From Hybos culiciformis (taxonomy: Eukaryota > Arthropoda > Insecta > Diptera > Hybotidae): a DNA stretch of 64,000 nucleotides. Location of the stretch: NCBI GenBank assembly GCA_964007475.1, contig OZ023274.1:29567250-29631249 (forward strand). The letters are read 5' to 3'. Position numbers and translations under genes: made by a program. Positions 23,454 through 34,689 of the stretch are shown in pieces. The notes under the pieces are model-generated. The model made no database searches and was not told the DNA's origin. It was given only the letters and a program-made list of their open reading frames with translations. The first letter of the stretch is position 1; each line of letters begins with the position of its first letter.

Positions 23454-26404
23454 TTAATTTTTTTTTATCAAATTTTCAATAGTAAATGATAATGAAGATA
23501 CTGGTGATATCAAGGATGCTGGATAAAATGTTTTACATAATAATTTGTTTTCAACATCATCATCATCATAATCATCATCATCATCATCATCGTAATCAAC
23601 ACCACCATCGTTATCATCATCAAAATCACCATCAGAAATATTTTTATTTATTTTTTTTATAATTGTTAAATTTTTATTATTTTGTCCATTATTATCAAAG
23701 CTAATTTCATTTTTGTTAATTATTAAGTCATTTGAATCAGTTGTTGTAGTAGTTATCATTGTCGTTGTCTTCATAGTTTTATCGGTTTTTATAAAATTTT
23801 GTTCATCATTGTTGTCACCATTTAAATCCAGTGATGTTGATGATAATGATATTGTTGGTGATGATGATGATGTTAATAATGTTGGTCTAAATGAAATTTT
23901 AGTTGATTTTGTTGCATTTGATAGCATTAAATTATTAGTTGTTGATTGTGATTGAAATAGAATATTAAATGGTGCTATACTTGCTAAATATTGACGATGT
24001 AGCTCTGTTATTTTATCGGTACCAGTAATTGTTGTTTCAGAAGTAATTCGATTAAACAATGATGATGAATCAAAAAAAGATTGATGAAATTTTTGTACAT
24101 CATTGTTGGAATTATTGTTGTCATAACAAATATTCTACGAATACAAAAATATGTAAAGAAAATAAAAATGTTTGTGTAAAAAAAAGGAAATATGATGTGA
24201 AAATGTTGTTTTTATTGATTCATCAATTAATAAAAATAGAATTTAGTTTATATTAGGTAGGTATATACGTAGAGAATTTCACTGTTCTTGCAATAAAAAC
24301 AAATTATCAACATAATGTATGTATATACATGTACAGTCACAAATAAATTGAATATAAAATAAGGAAAGAACTTAAAAAATAATAACAGAAATCCCAATCA
24401 AGTGGATTTTTGCGAAACTTCATTCATAATTTTTTTAACAGTATCTAAACATGCACAGCTTTAACATTATCTAAACATGCGCAGCTTTGACGAATGTATT
24501 GAACCTTTTTCCATAAGTAAGTTTTTGTAAAAATTTCAATTCTCGTATCATGGTAAATTAGAAAAATCAAACTCTAAGATTTTCATAATAACATATATAC
24601 TTAAGCGAACAAATTTTGCATTTCAAACGTTTTTGAAACCCACCTGTAATTCTGGATACACTTTAGATTGTCGTTGTCTTCTTGTTTTACGTCTTCGATA
24701 ATTTCCTTGTTCAAACATATCATAAGCAGATGAATCTAACATCCAATAACTTCCTTTGCCACCACTGCAACCGGCAATAATTAATTCATTATCATCAATT
24801 ATATTTTTATCCCGTGGAATTTTAATGAAACAATCATTTAGAGATAAATTATGACGAATTGAATTTTGCCATCCTTGTCGATTTTCTCGATAATATGGAA
24901 ATCTTAATTTAAAAAACAAAACAAAAATTAAAAATCGTATTTCTAAGAATTTAAATTTAAACTTTTAGAAAATATTTTTATTTTAAAATAATTATTACCG
25001 TCGGATATTGTTAAATTGTTAGAACTGAAAAATATGGTTTTTATTTTTATTTTTTTTTTTTTCTATATATAACTATAATTTTGTATAATATTCCATTTGA
25101 ACTCTTTTTTGGCCCAACTATCACTATTGAACTATATACTTTACCGTGGAAAAATTTGTTTTTTCTGTTTCAGCATTATGTTTCAAGCTCAAAATTTATT
25201 TAATTATAATATTAAACGCGACTAAAACCTAATTTTTATGCTATAGAAAGTTTTTTAATTATCTAGAAAATTTTCATAGATCTTAGAGTTCTCTCGATCT
25301 TTAATTTGGGATTTGAGAAATACTTTGGGATTTTTCTCTTAAAAATATTAGAATACATATGCGATCTGTGAATTTTTGTGTAAATACTTAAGTATAAATT
25401 TAATAATTTCATTCATTTCAGAGTTTTGTGGAGTTATTAATAAGGAATATTACATAAAAAGTCTTAATATAATATTCCTAAATGTATATATTTTTGTTTT
25501 TTCGCAAAAAAGACAACTATATTGTAGTGGTTCATTTATTAATTTTACAGTTCATTTTATTAATTCTAAGTTTTAATCATGTTTACATTTTAATAATTGT
25601 AAGAAATTTTTTTTTTTTTTTTGTGGAGTTCTAATTCGAATTTTCGTTAATAATAAACTAATTTTCATTGATAAAAAAACTTACAATTTTTGATTTATAA
25701 AAATAATTAAAATTGTGATTTATAAAATAAGTTATTTAAATTATATAAAATAAATTTTATAAAAAAAAAAATATATATAATAATGATTTTTTATTATTTA
25801 TAAATTAAATAATATCTAACATTATAATATTTATCAAAATGTTATGTTATTCAAGTTTGATGTTCTGCTGATTGATAAAATTTAAAAAACCTATGTATTT
25901 TTGCACATAAGCTTAGTATAAAAATTTTCATCAGCAAAACATTCATAAACAATTCCGATAAACGCTAACTTACAACAAAAATAAAGAACAAAAATTAAAT
26001 AAATAAAATTCAATATAAATTAAAACTAACTTGTCCATAATGAATTTATAAATTCCATTTAATGTTAATCTTTGATTTGGTGCACTACTAATGGCCATTG
26101 CTATTAATGCTATATACGAAAATGGTGGTTTTTCGGGTCTGTGACTATTTTTTAAAAATGATAATGGCAACGACCAAAATTCATTAGTTTCCAATTTCAT
26201 ATTTGGATGAATATTTTTAAATTTCATTATATTATTATTATTATCTTTATTATAACAATCATTATTATTGTTATTATTATTATTATTATTAATAGCATTA
26301 TTATTTAATAAATTATTCTGATCGCCATGATTAATTCTTGATCTTAAATTGTTTATTTGCTCTAAAGCAGTAATATAAGTATCAAAATATAATGACGGCA
26401 GCAT
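23454..26404 (-). CDS. FoxL1: Forkhead-box transcription factor, FoxL1 type
   Basis: A nuclear DNA-binding regulator. Three exons are inferred: 26031-26404, 24644-24902 and 23454-24134. Introns are 1128 and 509 bp with GT-AG ends (GACAA/GTTAGT, TTAAG/ATTTCC; CAG/GTGGGT, CGTAG/AATATT), giving 437 residues. An Asn-rich segment spans 27-59. The forkhead domain runs from [17 protein letters not shown] (89 on) through the recognition helix [15 protein letters not shown] (136-150) to [10 protein letters not shown], then a basic wing [13 protein letters not shown] (191-203). The first intron splits the domain at Lys125. Wing 1 is enlarged by an insert of about 13 residues ([14 protein letters not shown]). 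Exon 3 is low-complexity with a long Asp run near residues 375-410. The extreme C-terminus, SFTIENLI (about 427-434), fits the eh1 Groucho-binding motif. GNYRRR after the wing and the exact domain sequence favour FoxL1 (fly fd64A) over FoxF or FoxC. The ATG at 26404 is the only upstream in-frame start seen; untranslated exons may exist. Confidence 0.85.
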
Positions 26405-26532
26405 AATTTTTTAATTTTTTTATTCAATGTTTTGTCAAATAAAATACAAATTTTTTCCACTATCAAGTATTCTAATAGATAAAATAATAGTTATCAAAAA
26501 AAAAAAAAAAAAAGTTTCTTTTTTATCTATTT

Positions 26533-27293
26533 GTATATGTTACGGTAAATTTACGAATTCCGGTAAATGTGACTTTAAAAATCCGTAATTTTAATATTAT
26601 ATTACATTACATTTACCGGTCCGATTGGACCCATTTTTGTTTAGGGCGTAGAGTAGGCTTGCCAGGTGTACGTTATTTAAACGTACCGTACGTTATTTTG
26701 GCTTACAAAATTAGAATGTACGTTATACCCGAAATTTGTGAAAACGTACCCAACGGTACGTTTTTTACTGATTATTTTTAAAGTTGAAACAAATTTTTAA
26801 AAATTGTTGTAATTTAAACCGAATGAGATAATAAATACCCGAAAAGGAAAACATAAATTTACAATTTTCGTATTACGAATACAGTTTCGTTTATATTATA
26901 CTGCTGGCTCTTGGATAGAATTACCCATTTGTTTATTTAAAGAGTTCTGTAATATTTAAATAAAAATTTTGCAATGGTGCTATATTTAATTAAATTTTTT
27001 TTTTATAAAATGCAATTCAATTATATAACATTTACCTATATTTTGTTTTCTTTTTTATGCACTTAAATTTTTGTGGGTACGTTTTTTTAGAAATTTTTAT
27101 CTGGCAAGCCTAGCGTAGAGGGTTTACCCTTTATCCAAATAGGGGAGTGCGGGGTGGCGGGCGAATGAACTGGTGGTCGGTCAGTGGGATTTACGGAGCG
27201 CGCCAATCGGGCCGGTAAATGTACTGTAATATTAACATTTACCAAAAGTAAACTAACATTTACCGGAATTCGTACATCCGCCGTAACATATAC
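26533..27293. mobile_element. MITE family A, copy 2, split by a hAT MITE
   Basis: Starts GTATATGTTACGGTAAATTT and ends CCGCCGTAACATATAC, the same ends as copy 1 at 14284. It has the family's central CCGATTGGACCCATTTTTG on one side and GCCAATCGGGCCGGTAAATG on the other. The internal segment 26654-27112 is a separate hAT insertion. A GC-rich part (GCGGGGTGGCGGGCGAATGA, GGTCGGTCAGTGGGATT) is shared with copy 3, so copies 2 and 3 are a longer version than copy 1. It lies 130 bp upstream of the Fox start codon. Confidence 0.85.
26654..27112. mobile_element. Non-autonomous hAT element nested in MITE A
   Basis: 459 bp. Ends TAGGCTTGCCAGGT and CTGGCAAGCCTA are 12-bp perfect inverted repeats of hAT type. 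Exact 8-bp target duplications, GCGTAGAG, flank it at 26646-26653 and 27113-27120. Several ACGTACC / GGTACGT motifs cluster near both ends, as expected of subterminal transposase sites. No coding capacity. Confidence 0.93.
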
Positions 27294-27639
27294 ACTTTTC
27301 ATATACACAAAACTTTAAAAGATCGAAAATAAAAAAATATTGCAAAAAAATAAAAATTGGAATTAAAAATAAATTAATAAAATAAAAAAAATAAAAAATA
27401 ATGTTTTCAAAAAGATCACAGCGCAGTACGACAGCAAATTAAAAACTGATGTTGAACTAAAATATTTTAATTATTAAGATACTTTTCCAGCAAAAAAAAA
27501 AAAATTAATAAAAATTATTATGTACCATTGATTACTTTTATTCAAAATAGCTGGAAAATTCGATATTTTATTGCCTTTAAATTTTTTTTTTGGTTTCTCT
27601 CTTGTTGACTTATATATATATATATATATTATATATATA

Positions 27640-27850
27640 TCAGGGACGAATCCTTCGTACATTGAACGTATTGAGTGCTTCCGTAGAAAAGATTTAAATA
27701 TTTAACAAAAAAAAAGCATAGGTAAAAATTTAAATAATGAATTCAGAACATTCATTCAATAGGAATTACCCCTATATTACCTTTTATTTACTTATTTACT
27801 TGCTTTCTAATATTAAGAAAGAATGCAAAATTTTAATTCATTATTATGAT
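27640..27850 (+). repeat. Dispersed repeat, inverted partner at 9.46-9.67 kb
   Basis: Contains CAGGGACGAATCCTTCG, GAGTGCTTCCGTAGAAA and GGAATTACCCCTATATTACC, the reverse complement of 9465-9675. It runs up to the assembly gap, so its far end is unknown. Confidence 0.75.
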
Positions 27851-27893
27851 TACAGAATTTTGGTACAGATGTCGCTTTTCAATACTGAAATTC

Positions 27894-28093
27894 NNNNNNN
27901 NNNNNNNNNNNNNNNNNNNNNNNNNNNNNNNNNNNNNNNNNNNNNNNNNNNNNNNNNNNNNNNNNNNNNNNNNNNNNNNNNNNNNNNNNNNNNNNNNNNN
28001 NNNNNNNNNNNNNNNNNNNNNNNNNNNNNNNNNNNNNNNNNNNNNNNNNNNNNNNNNNNNNNNNNNNNNNNNNNNNNNNNNNNNNNNNNNNNN
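27894..28093. other. Assembly gap (200 N)
   Basis: Exactly 200 Ns. The left edge lies within or next to a dispersed repeat, which probably caused the break. Confidence 0.99.
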
Positions 28094-28385
28094 TGGCGGG
28101 AAAAAAATATTTTGAAACTATACTATGATGGGCATTATGTGTGCATTCTATATTAGTTTCTAACAAAAAAATAAAATTTTTCATCCCCGTATTTACATTC
28201 TGAGTTAAAAATTTTTGTTATTATTATTTAAAAAAAAAAAAAAACAACCCAAGCAACTTAAACATTAAATTTTTAAGTACCTTATAAATATCTGTATAAA
28301 TATGAGATGATATTTTAAGAAAACAAAAACAATTAAAATTTAAAAAAAATTCAAAAAAAATTTTTTTTAAGCTTAATTTTAAATA

Positions 28386-28950
28386 ATTAAGAGCCCTCAC
28401 TGCGGAAAATTGGTCTTGGTTTTGTTTTAATTCTAGAGTTAATACAATCTTAACTGAAGTGATTTTTTGATATGTTAGAGAGTATATAACTGGCTCCAGG
28501 GTAGGTTAGCCGGATTATTTAAATTTTTAGTTTTTTGGCCCAAATGAGCCTTTAGAAAACTTGAACATATTTGCTTGGATTCTGTAGTAAAGGAAAATGA
28601 TAATAAAAAATCTCAGACGCAGAAATAAAGTTAAAATACCACTCTCCAGGGCTGGTGACGTGAAATTTTGAATTTCTTTAATTTCCTAAACAATTTTTAA
28701 TTTGACGTGAAATTTTGAATTTCTTTAATTTCCTAAACAATTTTTAATTTCATTTATTTCAAAGAATTTTTTAATTTTTTTTGATAATTTGCAGTTTCTG
28801 CATAGAAATAAAAGTCAAATATAGTTTTGTGATTTTCTGGTTGATGTGTTTTTCGTACATTTTTTGTCGCATTTTTCACGGCCGTTTATTTTCTGTAAAA
28901 TAAAACAAAAAAATACTGCAAATAGAAAATTCCCGAACATGTCAAAAAAT
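28386..28950 (+). repeat. Dispersed repeat G, copy 1
   Basis: Starts at GAGCCCTCACTGCGG, preceded by TAA. It shares with 54153-54651 the strings GGCCCAAATGAGCCTTTAGA, CTTGAACATATTTGCTTGGA and CGTGAAATTTTGAATTTC. In this copy a TGACGTGAAATTTTGAATTT unit of about 60 bp is duplicated (28655-28745). The right inverted end seen in copy 2 is missing here, so the copy is truncated. Non-coding. Confidence 0.75.
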
Positions 28951-29329
28951 GAGTTCAGTCGAGATTGTATTAACAAAACTTATTTTTCAATTTTATTTTA
29001 TTTTTTTCACCTCATTACCTTATAGTTTTAATGTATAGTGTAGTATATAATAAAGAATTGTTTATGAATTCATTGTCACTATGTTTAGTTTTGAGATAAT
29101 TCCTTTTTTTTTTCTTATTTTAATTTAATATAATATAACATATTTACATGTTTACAGTATTATAGATTAAAATGAAAACATAAATATGTGGTATACCGTA
29201 ATACTAAATAAATCGTGGTGAAACTCAAATATACATAATTTCAATTTGATCAATTAAAAATTATGTTAAGCACCAATTTTTTTTTTTTTTTTTTTTAGCA
29301 TATTTATGTATTGTTATATTTTTATAGAC

Positions 29330-30045
29330 GATCCCGTCGCGTATGTTGTTGCACTCTGGTCTAGACTTTATTAATAATAGTTTAAAAAAATTTACAAATT
29401 TCGCAAAACAATGTATGAAAATGAAAAGGTGCAAAAAAGTCGAAAAAGTTGTCCTGCGATCTAAAAAAAATCGCCTTTCCAATGTTTCGTTCAAATCAGA
29501 TCATTGGTTTATAAGTTTAGACATTCATAAGCAGACTTTAATTTTTGTATATATCGTTTGCTGAGGAATGAAGCAACGTATGACATTTATACGTCATTAT
29601 TTGACAATAGCACCATTCGATTCCTCGTACTCGATTTCATAAGTACAACTATTTTGCATTATTCTTAATGTTGATTAAAATGTATTTTTTAGATGAAAAT
29701 TTTACGTTACTTGATATTTTTTCATACGTTTTTTTTAATTTTCAAATCTTTAAACTCAAATTACTCGAAACTATATTTTTCATTATACGTTGTTTCATTT
29801 CTGAGCAGACGATATATAGTTGAACATTGTTGTGCTTCTAGCCTAATCTTTCTTTATTAATAATAAAAAAAAATTCACAAAATTTCCTATAAAAAATGTT
29901 AGAAAATGATGCAAAAAAGTCGAAAAAGATGTCCAGCGTGGAAATAATCCATTAAATTTCATGAAAAACAGGCTTAAACCATCTACGGTAAATAATATTT
30001 CTTTCAAATCGGTTTCATCCAAATAGGTTCAATGGTTGAGAAATG
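29330..30045 (+). repeat. Two diverged direct repeats
   Basis: GCAAAAAAGTCGAAAAAG, followed by TGTCCTGCG or TGTCCAGCG, occurs near 29430 and 29910. Each is preceded by TTTATTAATAATA and followed by a CAAATC-GGTT stretch, giving a unit of about 480 bp repeated directly. Decayed element of unknown class. Confidence 0.5.
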
Positions 30046-30057
30046 AGAAGTTGAGAG

Positions 30058-30779
30058 TAGGGTTTTTCGATCGAGCCTGCTCGATCCAAAAAGCTCGACC
30101 TAGCTCATCTCTTTTTGCTTGAATGAAGATCGAGTTTTTATCTGCTAGTGGCTCGAGCTGAGAATTTTTAATGTTTTATATTTTACTTTTGTTTTTTTTT
30201 ATTTTATTGAACAGAAAAGTGTATATAACGAAATATTTCACTTCAATCTTATAAGTCACAGTCAATTTTAACTTATAATTTTTAATTTATAATGTTTTGT
30301 TTTTATGTTTTGTGACTTTAATAATTAATAATTTTCCAATATTTATTGTTATTTTTATAATTCTGTAATGGGTTAATAATAGTGCTTCACCCTTAAAAAA
30401 ATTTAAAAATTTCAAATTCCTAATGTATTTTGTTAGTGTAAAATTTCAAATTTTTTTTTGTTGTTGTGAATTTCAAACACACGCCTCAGAGCGTGTATTT
30501 GAAATTCACAACAACAAAAAAAAAATTTGAAATTCAAGTTCTGTCATTCTAATTGTCAAATCAAAAAAATTTTAAATTTTTTTAAGGGTGAAGCACTAAT
30601 GATTAAATTAGAAGAGTAAAGTTGAATTTTATGCTCTGAAATTGGTTTTTTTATGCCATTGTTTTTTCATAAGTATTTTATTTTTAAGAAGGCTCGGGTG
30701 GCTCGAGTTACCCGATCCTTCTTATACAAAAAGCTTGAAGGCTCGAGCTTACGAAAATGGTCGAGTTTCAAAAACCCTA
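30058..30779. mobile_element. Non-autonomous hAT element with nested MITE
   Basis: 722 bp. Ends TAGGGTTTTTCGATCGAG and CTCGAGTTTCAAAAACCCTA are imperfect inverted repeats. Exact 8-bp target duplications GTTGAGAG lie at 30050-30057 and 30780-30787. Many GCTCGA/CTCGAG motifs crowd both ends (subterminal repeats). The centre is occupied by another MITE at 30382-30596. No transposase. Confidence 0.92.
30382..30596. mobile_element. MITE with TA target, nested in hAT
   Basis: Inverted ends GTGCTTCACCCTTAAAAAAA and its complement (AAGGGTGAAGCAC) are flanked by TA on both sides (30380-30381, 30597-30598). An inner near-perfect hairpin (GTTGTGAATTTCAAACACAC with its complement) lies around the centre CGCCTCAGAGCG. 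A relative, truncated, starts at 56828. Confidence 0.85.
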
Positions 30780-31354
30780 GTTGAGAGGTTACATACACAT
30801 ATAAATAATTATATTTTGTAATATTCAAAATAGTATGGGCGGTATAAAACGCTTCATAAATCAATTTATCTCAAGTTTTAAAAGAAAATTTTGATCTTAT
30901 CTTAACCAGAAACGTTTAAAGTTTATGTATTAAATATTATAAACAAAGATTTAGTTTTAGTTCAGGAGTTCTGAACTTTCATATTCAAAATTAATTAACA
31001 TATTCATATACTTAATAAAATTTATGAGTTAATTTTAAAAAATAGAATGTTAAATTAAAAAATAATCAAATTTTTACTCTATATTTAATATATTGATTTT
31101 TAGTCGGTTTCTGTTTTTTATTTTTAAAACTCTAAAGTTGATAAAGTATAATGTTTGAACTAGTAGTATTTTACCAAGAATATCAAAAGCGGTATAAGCT
31201 ACAAAATATTAAATTAATTAAGTAATTAGTAATTAATTAATTTAAACAAGTTTTGAAGGAAATATTTTTTTAAAGAAAATATATAGATGTATTATATAAA
31301 AATTAGTCAGTAGGTACATAATACAATTATATGAACCAACTAGTATATAGAAAT

Positions 31355-31575
31355 AGTAGATTACAACACATGTTAAGAAAATTTGTTATTACAACGAGTT
31401 GTGTATACATTAAAACACATGGTAACGCGTCAATACTTATATCACGAGACCGCAGGTTGAGTGATATAAATTGAGAAGTGTGCATGTGTTTTTGTGTGAA
31501 TACACAACGAGCTGTATAACAAATTTTATTAACATGTTTTGTATACTGCTTTAGTGTGGATGTGAGAGGTAGTTG
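31355..31575 (+). repeat. Hairpin repeat family H, copy 2
   Basis: Starts AGTAGATTACAACACATGTT. It has paired strands AACGAGTTGTGTATAC and ACACAACGAGCTGTATAAC around the centre ATCACGAGACCGCAGGTTGA. It matches the left half of the copy at 3938. Confidence 0.75.
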
Positions 31576-32164
31576 CAATCTATACATTTGCAATGCAAAA
31601 ACTAAACAAAAGTTCAAAATGAAGTAAGTAAATAAAATTTACTTAATACGGAAGTGATAAATAAAATTTACTTAAGTAAATAATTACATGTGTATTGACC
31701 ACATACGGTAGGAAATACAACTTACCGAACACATGCACATTAAAATATATTATATTTTCTGTGTTATTCTGAAAAAGCTTGAATATGGAACAGAATACGC
31801 ATTTATTAAATCCCAAAGAGAGCAATAATAAAATTCTACGAACCGCGCGGCATTATTTAGAATTCATTCAGTTAATGCTCAGCAACTGAATAAATTTTAA
31901 ATAAACAATATTTGATTCTTTTTAACAATATTTTTAATTTGTTTTTCAAATGATCGTAAAAAGTTAAGTTTTTTTTTGTTCTCGTGACGACAGTAAAATG
32001 ATTCTTTACATTTATTGATCTGTTAGTCGAAGTAAAAAAAAGATAATTTTTGATTAATTTATGTGTTTATATTTATAATCATAAAACAACTCTGAAATGA
32101 ACTAATGTCTTTCAATGTTCATATAAAGTAAAGAACATATTAAATGTGTATATATATATATATA
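31576..32164. other. AT-rich spacer
   Basis: A TAAATAAAATTTACTTAA direct repeat near 31630-31670 and an (AT)n tract at its end. No gene seen. Confidence 0.45.
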
Positions 32165-32370
32165 TATATATGTTACGGCGAATGTACGAATTCCGTTAAA
32201 TGTGAGTTTACATTTGGTAAATGTTAATATTACAGTACATTTACCGGCCCGATTGGCCCCCATTTTTATCCAAATAGGGGGTGCCGTGGTGGCAGGTTGG
32301 CGGAGTGGCATTGTGGCGGGATGGCGGGCGAACTGGTGGTCGGTCAGTGGGATTTGCGGCGCGCGCCAAT
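32165..32370. mobile_element. MITE family A, copy 3, right end missing
   Basis: Left end ATGTTACGGCGAATGTACG lies inside an (AT)n tract, followed by the family's CATTTACCGGCCCGATTGGC and the GC-rich GGTGGCAGGTTGGCGGAGTG block. It stops at GGCGCGCGCCAAT, where copy 2 continues into the right inverted repeat. Confidence 0.8.
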
Positions 32371-33375
32371 ATTATATTATTTATGATGTTTTATAAAAAA
32401 AAATTATTTTTTTATATCAAATAAATTTTTGTATAAATTTTTTAAAACTAGGTTTTAGGTAATCCAGAAATAGTAAATATTTATTAATTTTCAATAATTT
32501 CAAATTTGTCATTGTTAAAAGAAAATAAAAAAAAAAATAAACATGAATTCAAATTCAATAAACATTATTATAAATTGATTGTATATATAGAAATATGAGA
32601 TAGAAACGAAGCTAATATTATTTGAAATATTTTTATGATATACATAGCTACTTATTTTTGTTCTTTTTAATCATTATACTAAAATTGATTACATTGAAAT
32701 TTAAATTCGATAATTGAATTGATTGTTAGTCAACATAGCCCTTATATAACATTATTTATTATTTTAACATTTTAACATTATTTAACATTTTAGATTTTTG
32801 ATTAACTATTATCTTTAATTATTTAAGATATTTTATCATTTTGTTATTTTAAAATTTTTTTTATCAATTTTTAGAAAGTTATTGCCCTGTAAATAGTAAG
32901 TAAGTATATTGATTAATTTTGTGCAAAACTAAAAATAAACACATCTGTTAGTGCTTGCTATTGGTAATATTATGTATATCTCAATCAATGCATTTATGTA
33001 TAGATTCGGATAAAAATGAAGCAACATTATAAAATGCACATAAAATATTCTGTTTAATTTTTTTTTTTTTGTTTTACTTTTTTATGTTTTACGTTTTTTT
33101 TCCTTTGTAAATATGTGCGGTCTATGATTCTAAGGACCCAGCTATTAAAATTAGACATCATTAAAAATTGAAACAAAAACAAATTTTTACAATTTGTAAA
33201 ACATTTAAAAGTGAAAATATAATAATAAAACATATGTAAATATATTTACATGTACGCATAAGCAAGCATACGTATGTTTATGCGACATAAAAAAAATAAA
33301 ATAGAGGAAAGAAAAAATTCTTATAAACATCAACTTCAAACACACACCTAATATTCTAGAACGAAAGTATGTATG
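32371..33375. other. AT-rich non-coding stretch
   Basis: No gene or structured repeat beyond short ATTTAACATT direct repeats near 32755-32795. Confidence 0.45.
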
Positions 33376-33689
33376 TACTCTCTAAATAAATTTTGGCTAG
33401 ATTGTGGGTAAAAAAACTAGATTGAGCAACTAGATTGTGAGCAACTAGGATCTAGTTGGAAATCTAGCTTCCAAAATTTACCTAGATTCTAGTTAAAATG
33501 CGAAACTAGATTCCTAGTGGAATTCAAGCTACCAAGGCTAGATCTTCCATTTTTTTAACTAGAATCTAGTGACTTTTTAAAAAAAAAAAAAAATTTATTG
33601 TAATATTTTTTTTTATTTAATACAATTTCTTTATTAGATTTGTTGTAATTAAATTCTAATTTAATTTCTTACGCCTTCTTCCGGATTCG

Positions 33690-33755
33690 AACCTGGGTCT
33701 TTAACATTGCAATTCGCCAACAGTACCACTCAGCTACGGTATTGAAATTTAAAAT
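33690..33755 (-). ncRNA. tRNA-like sequence (Pol III boxes), not a functional tRNA
   Basis: On the minus strand GTAGCTGAGTGGTACTG fits an A box and AGGTTCGAATCC fits a B box at tRNA-like spacing. The anticodon and acceptor stems do not pair well, so it is a tRNA-derived pseudogene or SINE head within the surrounding inverted-repeat element. Confidence 0.5.
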
Positions 33756-33799
33756 GTACATAAAATAGAAAATATAAATTTGGTATACACATTTTCTTT

Positions 33800-33850
33800 G
33801 TGCTGGGTTATTTATTTGCAATTCTAAGGACGCAGGTTCAAATCCCGAAG
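33800..33850 (+). ncRNA. tRNA-like sequence, inverted relative to neighbour
   Basis: GACGCAGGTTCAAATCCC supplies a B box. The A-box region (GCTGGGTTATTTATTTG) is degraded. It mirrors the unit at 33690-33755. Confidence 0.35.
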
Positions 33851-34689
33851 ACATCAAAAAAAATCTGGTATCAATAATTGAAATCTAGCAAGGCGAAATA
33901 GATGATAATTGCGGAAACTAGATTTTAATAATTTTTCAAATTTGTCTAAAACTATTTTAAAACTATATTCTAGTTTTAAATTTTCAATATTGTAATCTAG
34001 TTTACCAAAATAACTGGAATATTAATGATCTGAAATGGAATCTATGTTCGGTAAATAATTTGTAAAATTTTACCTAGAAATCTAGCTTTTGAGAACTAGA
34101 TTTTTGCGTGAACTAGCTTCTGAAACTATAAAACTATTTTCAATAATTGAATTTCCCAGTAAAAATCGTTTAACTAGATCAAAGCTAGGGATTCTAGCCA
34201 AAATTTATTTAGAGAGTATAATATTAGTCTTTTAAGATTTTATATCCCCAAATAAGAATACGAAGACAACATAGAGATATAAGGCAGATAAAAAAATACC
34301 TTGAGCACAGATATTACAGCTACTCCCTTATTCAGATTTTCAATTTTGCTGTGCATTAGGAATGTCATTTGACAGAAAAAAAATATCATAATTATGTTCT
34401 TTCGATAATATATTTTATTAAAAATGAGGATAACTAAAAGCTAGAAATCTGCCAATTAGCTCAAATTTAACGTTGAAATATTATGTGTGCCGCAGAATGG
34501 GATACGTAAAAAAAAAGAGGTATTCAGAACAAAGGTTTGTTACCCAAATCTATATAGAGATATGTCTCGAAACTGATTTCCTTTATTTTTTTTATTACAA
34601 TTTGTGATTCCATTTCGTAATTCCTGCTATAAGAATTCTACAATTTTTAAGCCGAAATTAAGTAAGTACAATTAAAGTTGAACATTTCA

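Larger units (their letters stand above)
33376..34218. mobile_element. TA-target inverted-repeat element with tRNA-like boxes
   Basis: About 843 bp including TA at each edge. Ends CTCTCTAAATAAATTTTGGC and GCCAAAATTTATTTAGAGAG form a perfect 20-bp inverted repeat with TA outside. The arms contain many AACTAGATTTCTAGTT-like motifs. Two tRNA-like segments in opposite orientation occupy the middle (33690-33755 minus, 33800-33850 plus). No protein-coding capacity. Confidence 0.88.

Noticed and set aside
23713..23955. Plus-strand valine-rich frame of 80 codons
   Set aside because: Antisense shadow of the Fox exon 3 low-complexity coding sequence.
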